From: Neocallimastix lanati (nom. inval.)
Lineage: Eukaryota; Neocallimastigomycota; Neocallimastigomycetes; Neocallimastigales; Neocallimastigaceae
DNA: 37,500 bases
Direction of reading: 5' to 3'
NCBI GenBank assembly: GCA_016946835.1
Contig: JACVTC010000124.1
Location: 390,001 to 427,500 of the forward strand
In this document: piece after piece, positions 36,006-37,500 of the stretch
Layout: every line of letters begins with the position of its first letter
How positions within the stretch are numbered: the stretch's first letter is position 1
Notes under the pieces: generated by a model
What the model was told of the DNA's origin: nothing
The model's input: only the letters and a program-made list of their open reading frames with translations
Databases searched by the model: none
Position numbers and translations under genes: made by a program

Positions 36006-37427
36006 TATTTTATTTTATATACAAATATTTAATATTATCAATTTTATCAATGAATATAAAATAATATTTTATTTCAAATGAATTTGAAACAACTAAAGTA
36101 AAGAAAATAGTTTAAAATCAGATTTAAATGTTAAAGATAGTTTAAAATATTTGAATCATCAATTATCTATACAAGGATTTCCTTCATATCTCAATTTAAA
36201 AGGATTAAAAAAAGAAGATGCTACTCATGTTATAGAGTGTATTTTTGCATTAATTCAACAACATCAAGTAATAAATTAATAGATTAATTTATAATTGTTA
36301 TTATTAATAATAAAGCAAATAATATACATAAAAATATTAACACATATAAATACAATAAAACTTAATAAAAAATAGAAAGATAATGATTATAAACAGGAAA
36401 TGATGAGTGAATTAAGAAAATTAGCTTTAGATAACGATACACTTAATTCAAATATGGTAAAATATATATAATTATAATATTCTACTTTATATATATATAT
36501 ATATTTATTTATAATAAATCATAATATTGTTAAATTTATATATGATATTTATTTTTTAATTTGTTTTTAGGATAAACTAAAACAAAAATATGAACGTTCT
36601 CAACATGAATTAAAAACATTGAATAATAAAATAATGTTAGTACTAAAGAATATGAAATAAGAATTTAATTATTCGTATTGACTGATAATTATGTTATTAA
36701 TTATATATATAACAATAGAGAATTGACACAAAATAATAAAGCAATGACAAGAAGTAATGGTACTTTAAAAGAAAAAATTAAGCATGCACAAAATACTTTA
36801 CAATCTCTTAAAACTCAATATGTTGTATGGATTTACAAATTTAATTTATTATTATTAAAATATCAATTATTATTATTTTAATTAATTCTATAATATATAT
36901 ATTTAATGATTAATATTTTAAAGCATGAAATTCGTAAAAAAGAAATTGAATTACAGAAATTAAAAGAGAATTTACAAAAGAAATTTAATGGAAGTATGGT
37001 AAATTCTGGTGTAAGATTTCATCTCTCTAATCCATTATCCAAAATTGATATGTCAACTAATAGAAAATCATCAGTAATTATCATAATTTATATATATATA
37101 TATATAAATGATTATCATTCATATTAAATAAATCGTAATACTTTAATTGAAAAATGTTTATTCCAAGGTTTATATAAATATTAATAATAATATTATTTTA
37201 ATAATAATTATTATAAATTGTATATATTATTAAAGAATGAAGATATGTTTTCAATTTTAATATCAAATTATGAAAATTCTGAAAAAGAATTACATAATGA
37301 AAATTGTTTATTACGTCAAACGTTGTATGATATATATAAAGAAGTAGAATTAATTTTGGGAGTTGAAGAAGATGAACAAGAATTTGATCCAAATAATTCT
37401 GATGAAGTAACAAATATATTAGTTCAA
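35843..37427 (+). CDS. ADIP/SSX2IP/Msd1-like coiled-coil protein (5' part of gene)
   Basis: Seven exons, 35843-35907, 36111-36267, 36397-36456, 36571-36635, 36719-36824, 36924-37073 and 37236-37427, join in frame to 265 residues, with another donor (GTAGGT) at 37428, so the gene continues beyond the window. The start is the first of two adjacent ATGs. A conserved N-terminal block has YLNHQLSIQGFPSYL at 35-49 and VIECIFALIQQHQEMMSELR at 62-81, followed by heptad coiled coil ending in LKTQYVHEIRKKEIELQKLK (146-165), the layout of the ADIP family (afadin- and alpha-actinin-binding protein, SSX2IP; fission yeast Msd1). Members anchor microtubules at centrosomes or spindle poles and serve at basal bodies. 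Intron 4 uses a GTTAGT donor and intron 5 GTATGG, chosen because they keep frame and the conserved HEIRKK join. Confidence 0.82.
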
Positions 37428-37500
37428 GTAGGTTATGATATTCAAAATTTATTAATATTACTATTATTTTGTTTATATTTATTATTTATATATTTGAATA

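Overview
This window looks like nuclear DNA of a zoosporic fungus, most probably an anaerobic gut fungus (Neocallimastigomycota). Four things point there. Intergenic DNA is extremely A+T-rich, with A/T homopolymers up to 43 nt and AAT/AAAT microsatellites. Genes carry short A+T-rich GT-AG introns. A decayed secreted protein still carries a recognisable fungal dockerin-like (CBM10-type) domain, a hallmark of gut-fungus cellulosomes. Two genes (CFAP300-like and ADIP/SSX2IP-like) belong to ciliary or centrosomal families, as expected for a fungus with flagellated zoospores. The RMT2 gene (ankyrin plus arginine methyltransferase) fits a fungus. The assignment is by inference, not by search.

Layout: (1) 68-1399 (+), the 3' part of a SEC12/PREB-like WD40 membrane protein with four visible introns. 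(2) 1400-5440, A+T-rich DNA with a diverged duplication, then a gene graveyard holding a decayed dockerin-like protein gene (-), a decayed unrecognised coding stretch (+) and an Asn-rich ORF (+). (3) 5441-11800, a complete Ty1/copia LTR retrotransposon on the minus strand with identical 320-bp LTRs and one intact 1874-codon gag-pol ORF, inserted into the AAT (poly-Asn) tract of that ORF. (4) 12506-13984 (+), CFAP300-like, facing RPS20 (uS10) on the minus strand at 14253-14609. (5) 15684-21356 (-), two related two-exon genes for secreted zincin-like proteins: one with an intact HEXXH motif, one with its first zinc ligand replaced by Arg. (6) 23228-25584 (-), RMT2. (7) 27246-28354 (-), RER1, reconstructed in full over five exons. 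(8) 28355-35842, about 7.5 kb with no convincing gene, only TTATTTATTA-type low-complexity arrays and one decayed coding-like stretch. (9) 35843 to the end (+), the 5' part of an ADIP/SSX2IP/Msd1-like coiled-coil gene with seven visible exons.

The genes form no operon and no evident single pathway. SEC12-like and RER1 both act at the ER-Golgi boundary, CFAP300 and ADIP belong to cilium or microtubule-organising biology, and RPS20 and RMT2 relate to ribosomal proteins. The observations most worth following are the dockerin-like domain in which all four conserved Cys positions are Tyr, the copia primer site complementary to the anticodon arm of tRNA-Lys(CUU), the insertion of that element inside a poly-Asn ORF, and the active/inactive zincin pair.
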